A stretch of 6,685 bases of DNA from JBEIUO01 sp964549785 (GTDB lineage Bacteria > Planctomycetota > Phycisphaerae > Phycisphaerales > UBA1924): assembly GCA_964549785.1 (NCBI GenBank), contig CAZJXA010000183.1:1-6685 (forward strand), written 5' to 3'. Positions 1-6,354 of the stretch are shown here, one piece after another. Position numbers and translations under genes: made by a program. Positions within the stretch are counted from its first letter, which is position 1; every line of letters begins with the position of its first letter. The notes below the pieces were generated by a model, which was given only the letters and a program-made list of their open reading frames with translations, had not been told where the DNA came from and did not search any database.

Positions 1-34
1 CCCGACGCCTGCGTTTCCGTCCACCAAGTTCCAT
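1..34 (-). CDS. Possible 5' end of a minus-strand gene, cut by the window edge
   Basis: On the minus strand an ATG at 34-32 opens a frame that stays open to the window edge and reads MELGGRKRRRR. An AGGAG sequence (complement of 45-49) lies 10 bases upstream of the ATG, slightly long but acceptable Shine-Dalgarno spacing. Only eleven codons are visible, so no family can be named; the arginine-rich start is the only character seen. It would be transcribed divergently from ptsI. The ribosome binding site and open frame are its only support, so it could be chance. Confidence 0.25.
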   Translation of the reverse strand, partial: MELGGRKRRRR

Positions 35-136
35 TCTCTACGATCTCCTGATTCAGCGATCTTGAACAACGGGTACGGCCGAACCCGAGACTCGTCGTGA
101 AGAGGGCAGAATTGGTGGCCAATCGGCCATCCATAC

Positions 137-322
137 CTAGGCGGGGAGCACTCGTGCTTCTTCCCGGCCGCGAACGTTCGTAAAAGCGAGTCGGACTGGT
201 TTACCGCGGCCGAACGTGACCGGCGTGAACCAAACAAGCCCGAGGGCGAGCCAAAGGGAACGGGTCAAACGGCCCAAAGAGCCTTGAATCAAAGAAATCA
301 TTCGCGAAGCGGATGATCTCAT
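137..322 (-). CDS. Doubtful small ORF, 61 aa, with one hydrophobic segment
   Basis: The ATG at 322-320 is preceded by AGGAG (complement of 331-335) at 8-base spacing, a good ribosome binding site. A candidate minus-strand promoter (482-510) lies upstream. The product has a basic N-terminus, then a hydrophobic run around residues 23-34 (LWLALGLVWFTP), then a charged tail, so a small membrane peptide is conceivable. Its ATG overlaps the TGA of another minus-strand frame as ATGA, which may be coincidence. Against it: third-position GC is clearly lower than in the neighbouring genes, no family is recognised, and it lies partly within the hairpin-rich non-coding region. Confidence 0.17.
   Translation of the reverse strand: MRSSASRMISLIQGSLGRLTRSLWLALGLVWFTPVTFGRGKPVRLAFTNVRGREEARVLPA
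171..180. repeat. 10-bp perfect palindrome CGAACGTTCG with a partial second copy
   Basis: CGAACGTTCG at 171-180 is a perfect palindrome. The half CGAACGT recurs 40 bases on at 211-217, next to a shared GGCCG context (GGCCG CGAACG versus CGGC CGAACG). A palindrome with a displaced half-site can be a dimeric regulator's operator, but no regulator is known here and the site is far from any certain start codon. Confidence 0.2.
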
Positions 323-481
323 GCCCGCATCTCCTGTATCCGGATGGAGAGGGGCAGGCGAGCGGTACGGAAGCGATCGCCCACACAGAGGGGTGGCGAG
401 CCGCTGAAAAGTGTCGTGAACCCGCGACGGGTCGCGGCGGAAAAACCCTCGCAGGGCGTTACCCTCACCCCCAGGCACTTA

Positions 482-510
482 ATAAGAGCCGAAAAGTCGG
501 CCAAAGTCAA
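482..510 (-). promoter_or_regulatory. Candidate sigma70-type promoter on the minus strand
   Basis: Read on the minus strand, TTGACT (complement of 505-510; 5 of 6 to the -35 consensus) is followed after exactly 17 bases by TCTTAT (complement of 482-487; 4 of 6 to the -10 consensus). Transcription would start near 475 and run left through the hairpin cluster toward the doubtful 61-aa ORF and the partial ORF at the window edge. The GCCGA/TCGGC hairpin sequence lies between the two boxes. Confidence 0.3.
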
Positions 511-522
511 GTCAGGATTTCG

Positions 523-550
523 TTCACGGAGCGTCCGCGTTTGTTAGAAT
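523..550 (+). promoter_or_regulatory. Candidate promoter for ptsI
   Basis: TTCACG at 523-528 and TAGAAT at 545-550 are separated by 16 bases. TAGAAT matches the -10 consensus at 5 of 6 positions; the -35 box is weak. Transcription would begin near 557, leaving a leader of about 180 bases before the ATG preferred for ptsI. No other good plus-strand promoter was seen between here and the gene; a TTGACA at 590-595 has no suitable -10 box behind it. Confidence 0.35.
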
Positions 551-738
551 CGGCGTCCGGAGCGGATCGCATGAGGCCTGAGAGTGGTTTTGACAATCGG
601 TCGGGTTCGTCAAGGACCGGAAACTTCTGAGCAAGATCGGACAGCGTGGCAAGAAAAAGCAAGGGTAATCCGAATAGTGTCAACCCTGCGGAAGGGCGCG
701 GGGCGTGGCCGGACACCGGCGGCAACGCCCCCGAAGCG

Positions 739-2496
739 ATGCAAATGTTCAAAGGATTGCCGGTTTCACCGGGGATTGTGATCGGACGCGTCCTCCTCGT
801 GGACGACGACATCCGGCATGTGCCGCGGCGCATGGTGCAGTCGGAAGGGGTGAGGAGCGAGATCGCCCGCTTCGACCAAGTCGTTCGGGCGGCGATCGAC
901 GAACTCAATGAGGTGTACGCGAAGGCCCAGAAAGAAATGGGCGCGGAAACCGCAAAGATTTTTCAGTTTCATGCCGGCATGTTGAAAGACAGAAGCCTGA
1001 TCGGGCCCATCCGGGCGATGATCGAGGCGGAACGAGTCTCGGCTGAGTACGCGGTGAGCCGGGCCTTCGGCGGGCTGGCGGACAAGTTTCGGGCCAATCC
1101 TAACTCGATCTTCGCCACCAAGGTCAATGACATCGAGGATCTCGCCCACCGGCTGCTCGACCTCCTGACGGGCGCGGGAGCGACCCGCCTGGCGAATGCC
1201 CCGCCCAAGTCGGTCGTGGTGGCGCGGGATCTGACTCCTTCACAGACGGCCGGGTTTGATCGGGCGCGCATCCTGGGGTTCGCGACCGACCTGGGAGGCC
1301 GAACGGGTCACACCGCGATCGTGGCGAAGGCCCTGGAGATTCCCGCGGTCGTCGGGTGCCAGACGCTACTGCGGGTCGCCCGCGACGGTGTGCCGATCAT
1401 CCTGGACGGCGACCAGGGCGCCGTCGTGCTCAACCCGGATCGGGAAACGCTGGATGAGTACGGCCGGATGCTCGAGCAACGGCGGGTCTTTCGGCTTTCG
1501 GTTTCGGAAGTAAGTGGGCTGCCGTCGGTGACGACCGACGGCACGGCGATCCACATCGTGGGCAACATCGAGTTTCCCGACGAGGTCAAAAACGTCTTGG
1601 CCGCGGGGGGCGAGGGAGTGGGCCTCTACCGGACAGAGTTCCTGTATCTGACCCGGAGCACGGAGCCTACCGAAGCGGACCACTTCGAGGCCTACGCCCG
1701 CTGCGTGAAGCTGGCGAAGGGCACCGAGTTGACGATCCGCACGGTTGACCTTGGGGCCGATAAGTACACGCAGAGTCGGAAGGAAGTGCCGGAGCGGAAC
1801 CCGTTCCTGGGGTGCCGGAGCATCCGCTACTGCCTGCGGGACCTCCCGATGTTCAAGCGTCAGTTGCGGGCCCTCCTTCGGGCCAGCGCGCTGGGGCCCA
1901 TGAAGATCATGTTTCCGCTCATCACGAGCCTGGGCGAGTTCAGGCACGCGAAGTACCTCGTGAACGACGTCATGGAGGAACTGGAAGAAGAGGGGATCGC
2001 CTTCGACCGCTCGATCAAGTTGGGGATGATGGTGGAAGTGCCCAGCGCTGCGATCCTGGCGGATCTGTTCGCTCGCGAGGTCGATTTCTTCTCGATCGGT
2101 ACGAACGACCTGGTGCAGTACACGCTCGCGGTCGACCGCACCAACGAGCGCATCGCCCACCTCTATAGCCCGACCCACCCGGCCGTGATCAAACTCATCC
2201 GGGACGTCGCGCGGGTGGCGAGGCGTCGGGATATCCCGCTCTCGTGCTGCGGCGAATCCGCCGCGGATCTGGAGTTTTCCCTGCTGCTGGTGGGTTTGGG
2301 CCTGCGGACGCTCTCGGTCACAAGTTCCTCCATCCCGCAACTCAAGCGCATGATGCGGAGCGTCAGCGTGGCCCAGTGCGAACGCGTGGCCCGCAGCGCG
2401 CTGGGGCTGGATTCGGACGTCCAGGTGGCCGCCCTCCTGCGCGACCGCGCCCGCGCCATGGTGCCCGAGGCATTCGAAGGCCGCGGCGTCGAATAG
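739..2496 (+). CDS. ptsI: PTS Enzyme I (phosphoenolpyruvate-protein phosphotransferase)
   Basis: Enzyme I takes phosphate from PEP onto a histidine and passes it to HPr, the first cytoplasmic step of the phosphotransferase system. The 585-aa product has the full architecture: N-terminal HPr-binding/helical domain (about 1-145), swivelling phosphohistidine domain with GGRTGHTAIVAK (His191), and C-terminal PEP-binding barrel with GLYRTEF (Arg298), RTVDLGADK (Arg334), MVEVP (Glu433), FSIGTNDL (Asn456, Asp457), AVDRTNE (Arg467) and SCCGES (catalytic Cys504). Subtracting two gives exactly the E. coli numbers (189, 296, 332, 431, 454, 455, 465, 502), so the alignment is essentially gap-free. That supports a start at ATG 739 or 745. 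The frame is open to a GTG at 646, which would add 31 low-complexity residues and is an alternative start. Neither start has a clear Shine-Dalgarno sequence. No ptsH or EII gene is adjacent, so the role (sugar uptake or regulatory relay) is open. Confidence 0.96.
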   Translation: MQMFKGLPVSPGIVIGRVLLVDDDIRHVPRRMVQSEGVRSEIARFDQVVRAAIDELNEVYAKAQKEMGAETAKIFQFHAGMLKDRSLIGPIRAMIEAERVSAEYAVSRAFGGLADKFRANPNSIFATKVNDIEDLAHRLLDLLTGAGATRLANAPPKSVVVARDLTPSQTAGFDRARILGFATDLGGRTGHTAIVAKALEIPAVVGCQTLLRVARDGVPIILDGDQGAVVLNPDRETLDEYGRMLEQRRVFRLSVSEVSGLPSVTTDGTAIHIVGNIEFPDEVKNVLAAGGEGVGLYRTEFLYLTRSTEPTEADHFEAYARCVKLAKGTELTIRTVDLGADKYTQSRKEVPERNPFLGCRSIRYCLRDLPMFKRQLRALLRASALGPMKIMFPLITSLGEFRHAKYLVNDVMEELEEEGIAFDRSIKLGMMVEVPSAAILADLFAREVDFFSIGTNDLVQYTLAVDRTNERIAHLYSPTHPAVIKLIRDVARVARRRDIPLSCCGESAADLEFSLLLVGLGLRTLSVTSSSIPQLKRMMRSVSVAQCERVARSALGLDSDVQVAALLRDRARAMVPEAFEGRGVE

Positions 2497-2507
2497 GTCA
2501 ACGCCGA

Positions 2508-3338
2508 TTACAGCCGCGTCGGTAACATTTCGATCGGACGGCGATCGGGAAGCAGGCCGCTTGCGACGGCCATCGCGAAGAAGGTGTCGAGCGCGGTCCT
2601 CTCCCGCGGGCCGACTTCGTACCGCAGCAAGGTTCCCAAGTAGCGGCGCGCAAGGTCGAGCGGCCACCCGCTCCGGGGGGAGTGGTGGGCGACCAGCCAT
2701 TCCAAGCGGCCCAGATTGTGGCGCAGTTGGCGTTCGAGGAGTGAACGGGCGAGCGCGATCGTCGAAGATTCAGCGTGATCGGCCCGGCACATCCACATCG
2801 CGTACACAAAGGGAAGCCCGGTCAGCGTGTGCCACGCTTCCCCCAGATCCAGTTGGTAGGGATAGCGGGCCGCAGGCGGATGGTCGGTCACGACCTTGTC
2901 GCCGATCAGCAGCACCGATTCAGGCAAACGCGGGTCTCGGCTCGGATCGTCCGCATCGCCCGGGCCGTGAGATTCGACCTCAGGCCCCACCCCGTACACC
3001 TTGAGAAGGATCAGCCGGGCGAGCACCACCGACGTGTGGCTGTCCGTGTCGGCGTGCAGGATGGCGATGCGGTCGATGGGGACGGCGGAAAAGATGCGAA
3101 CCGTGAGTGTCGGCCCGTCGCAGCCGATCATGCCGACGGGAAGCAGCGCTAGCGGCGGCTCGATCGTGACGGCATCGACGATGCTGGCAAGCCCGACATC
3201 CGCCTCACCCCGGGCGACCATGGCCCCAATGGCCGAAGGCACGCAGGGAAGCAGGGTCAGGCCCTGCACCCGGTCAAGCCCGTGGATGAGCGGCTGGGTG
3301 TTGAGGTACCGAACGCACGCGACGCGGATGGGCTGCAC
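2508..3338 (-). CDS. mqnA: MqnA, chorismate dehydratase (futalosine menaquinone pathway)
   Basis: MqnA removes water from chorismate to form 3-[(1-carboxyvinyl)oxy]benzoate, the first committed step of the futalosine route to menaquinone; it is a cytoplasmic enzyme with a periplasmic-binding-protein-like fold. The 276-aa product carries the family signatures in order: RYLNTQPL (10-17), GEADVGLASI (44-53), SHTSVVLARL (100-109), LLIGDKVV (143-150) and the hallmark DLGEAWHTLTGLPFVYAMW (164-182). Length is normal for the family. The start is a GTG at 3338-3336, placing the YLNT motif about ten residues in, as expected; no Shine-Dalgarno sequence is visible. It converges on ptsI with an 11-bp gap and diverges from pfp. 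No mqnB, mqnC, mqnD or mqnE is in the window. Some MqnA-like proteins are annotated only as solute-binding or DUF178, but the motif set here fits true MqnA. Confidence 0.93.
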   Translation of the reverse strand: MQPIRVACVRYLNTQPLIHGLDRVQGLTLLPCVPSAIGAMVARGEADVGLASIVDAVTIEPPLALLPVGMIGCDGPTLTVRIFSAVPIDRIAILHADTDSHTSVVLARLILLKVYGVGPEVESHGPGDADDPSRDPRLPESVLLIGDKVVTDHPPAARYPYQLDLGEAWHTLTGLPFVYAMWMCRADHAESSTIALARSLLERQLRHNLGRLEWLVAHHSPRSGWPLDLARRYLGTLLRYEVGPRERTALDTFFAMAVASGLLPDRRPIEMLPTRL

Positions 3339-3456
3339 GGGTGGAGGGTAAGACGGATGGAGCCGCGATCTGCAACCCGTTTCAGGGCGCAGCGGGATTG
3401 GCGTTTCTCACGAATACGATGGCCGCTGGCGAGTGACACTTTGAAAAGGACGAATC
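3339..3456. promoter_or_regulatory. Divergent spacer between mqnA and pfp
   Basis: These 118 bases must contain the start signals of both divergent genes. The plus-strand end holds the pfp ribosome binding site. TACGAT at 3415-3420 could be a -10 box for pfp, but no -35 box lies at proper spacing, and no convincing minus-strand promoter for mqnA was seen. No operator-like palindrome stands out. Confidence 0.4.
3446..3450 (+). promoter_or_regulatory. Ribosome binding site of pfp
   Basis: AAGGA lies six bases before the ATG at 3457, ideal spacing. It fixes the pfp start and stands out because ptsI, mqnA and the small membrane-protein gene lack clear sites. Confidence 0.75.
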
Positions 3457-4737
3457 ATGGCGACTCTGTGCAGGGGAAACGCGGCAATCGGGCAATCCGG
3501 CGGACCCACGGCGGTGATCAACCAGTCGCTGGTGGGCGTCGTCGAAGGGCTTCGTTCGGGGTTGCACGCCGCTGGCTTTGTGGAGAAAGTCATGGGGATG
3601 CGGCACGGCGTCAAGGGGTTGACCAAGGGCGAGTTCCATGATCTGACGGACATGCATCAGGACCGCCTGGATCGGTTGGCAATGACACCCAGCGCGGGGC
3701 TGGGGAGCACACGCGACAAGCCCGACGCCGAATACTGCGAACGGGCCCTGGAGGCGTGCAAGAAGCACAACATCCGGTACTTCTTTTACATTGGCGGGAA
3801 CGACTCCTCCGACACGTGCCGGCTGATCCGAGAGAAGGCACAATCCGGCGGCTACGACCTCCGCTGCTTCCACGTTCCCAAGACCGTCGATAACGACCTC
3901 ATGGAGAATGATCACACCCCCGGCTTCCCGAGTGCTGCGCGATTCGTGGCCATGGCCTGCATGGCGGACTTCATGGACAACATTTCACTCCCCGGGATCA
4001 AAATCAACGTGGTCATGGGCCGGCACGCCGGCTTCCTCACGGCGGCGAGCGCGTTGGCCCGGCGGCACGATCGAGACTTGGACCCGCACGGCGAAGGGTT
4101 CAGCACGGACGGGCCGCAGTTGATTTACCTCCCGGAAGTCGCGTTTGATCTCGACCGGTTTGTCGCGGACGTTGAAGCGATTTACTCAAAGAAGGGACGC
4201 TGTCATATCGCGGTGAGCGAGGGGATTCAGGACAAGGAGGGGGTTTCTATCGGCGCCAGGCTGATCAAGAACGCCCAGGTGGATTCGCATGGAAACGTTC
4301 AGTTGTCGGGGTCGGGAGCGCTGGGGGACCAACTCGGGGATCTTCTGAAGGACGGGTTGACGCCGGTCGGAGGGAAGCCGCCGCGGGTCCGCTCGGACAC
4401 GTTCGGGTATGTTCAACGCTGCTGGCCGGACGTCAGCCCGGTGGACGCGATGGAAGCGAGGCGGTGCGGGCGGTTTGCAGCTCAGATGGCGATGACGGGC
4501 GAGGAGGACGGGAGCGTTTCGATCGTGAGGCAGGGGAGCGGCAGCGACCTTTGGCTCGGGAAGACCGATGGGCAGCCGTACCTGAGCACGTATCGACGGG
4601 TCGAACTCTCGGCGGTCGCGGCGAAAACCCGGCATATGCCGAGCGAGTTTATTGCGGGTCATAATAACGTGACGCGAAAGTTTATCGAATACGCGCTGCC
4701 CTTGGTTGGGCCATTGCCCGGGTTCGAGCGGTTGTAG
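3457..4737 (+). CDS. pfp: Pyrophosphate-dependent 6-phosphofructokinase
   Basis: The enzyme phosphorylates fructose 6-phosphate to fructose 1,6-bisphosphate; the sequence points to pyrophosphate as donor, a reversible reaction usable in glycolysis and gluconeogenesis. The 426-aa product shows the phosphofructokinase fold: GQSGGPTAVIN (12-22) in the donor site, GGNDSSDT (113-120), PKTVDND (141-147) with catalytic Asp145, MGRHAGF (187-193), SEG (254-256) and FGYVQR (316-321). Two positions mark PPi use: Asp116 replaces the glycine that admits ATP (Gly104 in E. coli PfkA), and Lys142 replaces Gly124. Asn115 stands where E. coli has Asp103; to my recollection GGNDS also occurs in the ~400-aa clostridial PPi enzymes. 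The start is fixed by AAGGA six bases upstream. The gene is probably a single-gene unit: mqnA diverges from it and the next gene converges with a 2-bp gap. PPi specificity is inferred from sequence. Confidence 0.94.
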   Translation: MATLCRGNAAIGQSGGPTAVINQSLVGVVEGLRSGLHAAGFVEKVMGMRHGVKGLTKGEFHDLTDMHQDRLDRLAMTPSAGLGSTRDKPDAEYCERALEACKKHNIRYFFYIGGNDSSDTCRLIREKAQSGGYDLRCFHVPKTVDNDLMENDHTPGFPSAARFVAMACMADFMDNISLPGIKINVVMGRHAGFLTAASALARRHDRDLDPHGEGFSTDGPQLIYLPEVAFDLDRFVADVEAIYSKKGRCHIAVSEGIQDKEGVSIGARLIKNAQVDSHGNVQLSGSGALGDQLGDLLKDGLTPVGGKPPRVRSDTFGYVQRCWPDVSPVDAMEARRCGRFAAQMAMTGEEDGSVSIVRQGSGSDLWLGKTDGQPYLSTYRRVELSAVAAKTRHMPSEFIAGHNNVTRKFIEYALPLVGPLPGFERL

Positions 4738-4739
4738 CG

Positions 4740-5258
4740 TTATCGCGGATGATTCATCAGGACTTCCTTGCGGTCCTTGGCGCGGCCCATGGTGGCCCCG
4801 AAGACGGGGTTGAAGAGCAGGAACAGGCCCGCGATCAAGAACGTGACGACGCCAACAGCAGGGCCGAACCAAAAGCCGAGGCCGATGGAAATCGCGGAGA
4901 CCGCCACAACAGCGACCAAGAGTTCCAGACGGAGCCCACGGGGACCCGCCTTCGGGTCCGCGGGCATGCCTTCGGGGGAGACGGCGGCCGTCTCGGCGGC
5001 GATCTGTTCACTGGACCCGGGCATCACCACGGTCGCGTCGGCGACTTGACCAGCGGTTGGTTCATCCGAAAGGGCGGACCGACGCTGGGCGGGGGAATCG
5101 GGGCCGGACGCGTGCACCGGATTTCCAGTACTGGGCGGTACATCCACGATGGTTCGGTAGTTGACCGGCGAGTGCGCGGGAGCAAGGGGGTCGGTATCGA
5201 ATTTCGCCGCGTTCACGACCGTTGGAGCGGGTTCCGGAGTTCTGGGGCGCGTGTCCAT
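4740..5258 (-). CDS. Hypothetical protein with disordered N-terminus and two membrane helices
   Basis: I do not recognise a family. The 172-aa product has about 108 residues rich in Pro, Ala, Thr and Ser with no obvious fold, then two hydrophobic segments separated by a short GPAVG turn (about 111-131 and 134-155), then a short basic tail (GRAKDRKE). This suggests a helical hairpin in the inner membrane with the long flexible N-terminus and the basic tail both in the cytoplasm. The start chosen is ATG 5258-5256; the frame stays open upstream to 5495, but that part runs through the terminator hairpin and does not look coding. No Shine-Dalgarno sequence is visible. The stop lies two bases from the pfp stop (convergent). 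It follows the DUF1579 gene on the same strand after 160 bases containing a terminator-like hairpin, so it probably has its own promoter. The high GC and the hydrophobic hairpin support a real gene. Confidence 0.72.
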   Translation of the reverse strand: MDTRPRTPEPAPTVVNAAKFDTDPLAPAHSPVNYRTIVDVPPSTGNPVHASGPDSPAQRRSALSDEPTAGQVADATVVMPGSSEQIAAETAAVSPEGMPADPKAGPRGLRLELLVAVVAVSAISIGLGFWFGPAVGVVTFLIAGLFLLFNPVFGATMGRAKDRKEVLMNHPR

Positions 5259-5351
5259 GTGTGTAGATTCGTGCAGAATTGTTGAAAACCGATGAGTTGC
5301 GCCTGAAACCGGATTTAGGTGGTGAAGGCGGGGTTTCCGATAGATGCAAGA

Positions 5352-5379
5352 GGCCCGATCACTGGCGAGCGATCGGGCC
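5352..5379 (-). terminator. Terminator-like hairpin after the DUF1579 gene
   Basis: GGCCCGATC (5352-5360) and GATCGGGCC (5371-5379) form a perfect 9-bp GC-rich stem around a 10-base loop, about 40 bases past the DUF1579 stop codon. On the minus strand it is followed by CTCTTGCATCT, a weak U-rich tail, so it is an imperfect intrinsic terminator. On the plus strand the downstream sequence is not U-rich. It separates the DUF1579 gene from the membrane-protein gene. Confidence 0.55.
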
Positions 5380-5418
5380 CCTGGAGATCCGTTGAAAGAA
5401 CGCTTTTTGCCCCCGGGT

Positions 5419-6192
5419 TTAGTTGCCTGGGGTTTTTTGGCCGTCCTTGGCAGGTGAATTCGCGTGCGGGTCGGTGATCGTCGTCGGCACCGCATCGGTG
5501 GTAATAACGGTCGCGGAGGTCGAGCTGCGGGTGTACTTGACTTCCAAGGCTTTGAATTCCTGACCGTTGACGCCGTTTTCGAACATTTCGTAGGTCATGG
5601 TTCCGTCGGCGTTGAAGCGCGTCACCGAGCGGCTGGTGCGCTCCGCGCCGTTCATCGGGTCCACATAGGTGCCCTTCCACTCGATGCTGCCATCGGACTG
5701 CTGGGTTCCCTGCGACATGAGCATCAGGGTGCTCTCGTTATCGATCCAGAACGACTCGAACCGCCCGGCACCGTTGTTGTATCCGAAGAAGCCAAGGCCC
5801 TTGAACTTTTCGCCCATGATCTCGCCCGCGTGCTCCTGCATGACGAAGCGGCCGCCCATCGCTGAGGAAAAGTGCGCGGTGCCGTTGAACGTCATGGCCT
5901 CGGTGTCGGGTGCCGCCCAGAACGTGCTGACGGCGTTCCATTCGCCGACCATGTTCTTCTGAAGCGTGAGATGCTCCTTGGAAGGCATATTGAACTTCTT
6001 CCACTCGGCCATCGCGTCAGCCCCCTCGGGCTGGACGGCCTTCTTGACGGCGTCCTTTGCGCCCTTCTTGGCGTCCACCGCCATCTTGGTGGCGTCCTTC
6101 TTCATTTTGTCGACCGGGTTCTCGCTTTGGGCGAAGCAAGCTCCGGTAAAACAGGTAAGGGTCGCGGCGAGGACGAGGGAGCGGACGTTCAT
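5419..6192 (-). CDS. Secreted DUF1579 family protein
   Basis: This is an uncharacterised family whose biochemical role is unknown to me. The 257-aa product begins with a signal peptide (basic MNVR, hydrophobic SLVLAATLTCFTGA, likely cut after CFA before QS), so it is exported. Residues 27-53 form a lysine- and alanine-rich amphipathic linker with a repeated KDA..A(V)..K pattern. The DUF1579 domain spans about 70-222: VGEW (82-85), AMGGRFVMQEHAGEIMG (111-127), LGFFGYNN (133-140), ESFWIDN (146-152), YVDPMNG (176-182), VTRF (190-193) and EFKALEVKYTR (212-222). A Thr/Ser/Pro-rich tail (223-257) follows. The ATG at 6192-6190 is preceded by GGAGA at 7-base spacing and gives a proper signal peptide; the frame is open further upstream, but that part does not look coding. 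A terminator-like hairpin follows the gene, so it is likely monocistronic. Confidence 0.92.
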   Translation of the reverse strand: MNVRSLVLAATLTCFTGACFAQSENPVDKMKKDATKMAVDAKKGAKDAVKKAVQPEGADAMAEWKKFNMPSKEHLTLQKNMVGEWNAVSTFWAAPDTEAMTFNGTAHFSSAMGGRFVMQEHAGEIMGEKFKGLGFFGYNNGAGRFESFWIDNESTLMLMSQGTQQSDGSIEWKGTYVDPMNGAERTSRSVTRFNADGTMTYEMFENGVNGQEFKALEVKYTRSSTSATVITTDAVPTTITDPHANSPAKDGQKTPGN

Positions 6193-6199
6193 AAGAGGG

Positions 6200-6204
6200 T
6201 CTCC
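6200..6204 (-). promoter_or_regulatory. Ribosome binding site of the DUF1579 gene
   Basis: On the minus strand GGAGA (complement of 6200-6204) sits seven bases before the ATG at 6192. It decides the start against the longer open frame that reaches 6495, and the signal peptide begins directly at this ATG. Confidence 0.75.
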
Positions 6205-6354
6205 GATTGATGGGGAAAACGGACAAACACGTTCCGACGTCGTAGATGCTCCGAGCAGCTCATTCAGCGATAACGGGTGCTGCGCGTGGTCGGGTGACTG
6301 AGGGGATGGCAGGAAAACGTTCGGGGCTATGGAGCGACGTGGTTGCACAAGTCT

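Larger units (their letters stand above)
35..522. other. Long non-coding region with a cluster of small hairpins
   Basis: This stretch before ptsI holds no convincing gene. It is rich in short perfect inverted repeats: ATTGG/CCAAT at 111-123, TGGCC/GGCCA at 116-129, AGCAC/GTGCT at 147-158, TCTCC/GGAGA at 330-350, AGCGG/CCGCT at 361-405, CCGCGA/TCGCGG with a CGGG loop at 422-437, CCCT/AGGG with a CGC loop at 446-456, and GCCGA/TCGGC with an AAAG loop at 488-501. The right half (330-501) is the densest and could be a structured leader or small RNA. It does not match any riboswitch, RNase P, tmRNA or tRNA core that I recognise. GC-rich DNA forms short stems easily, so a structured RNA is only a possibility. 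Confidence 0.4.

Noticed and set aside
571..600. CTGAGAG reminiscent of a TPP riboswitch
   Set aside because: The partner ACCTGA element and the rest of the thi-box are absent, and ptsI is not a thiamine gene.
313..630. 105-codon plus-strand frame upstream of ptsI, including a 19-codon sub-frame from 571
   Set aside because: There is no ribosome binding site or recognisable domain, and it crosses the hairpin cluster and the candidate ptsI promoter. A leader peptide from 571 cannot be excluded but has no support.
1366..2700. 444-codon minus-strand open frame antisense to ptsI
   Set aside because: It lies opposite an unmistakable ptsI and runs into mqnA in another frame. Its translation is Arg/Pro/His-rich with no recognisable domain, typical of a GC-rich shadow frame.
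4186..4872. 228-codon minus-strand open frame across the 3' part of pfp
   Set aside because: It overlaps pfp and the membrane-protein gene and is rich in Pro, Arg and His without domain signal.
6130..6150. Lipoprotein cleavage site in the DUF1579 signal peptide (TGAC)
   Set aside because: Thr at -3 does not fit the usual lipobox, while CFA before QS fits signal peptidase I.
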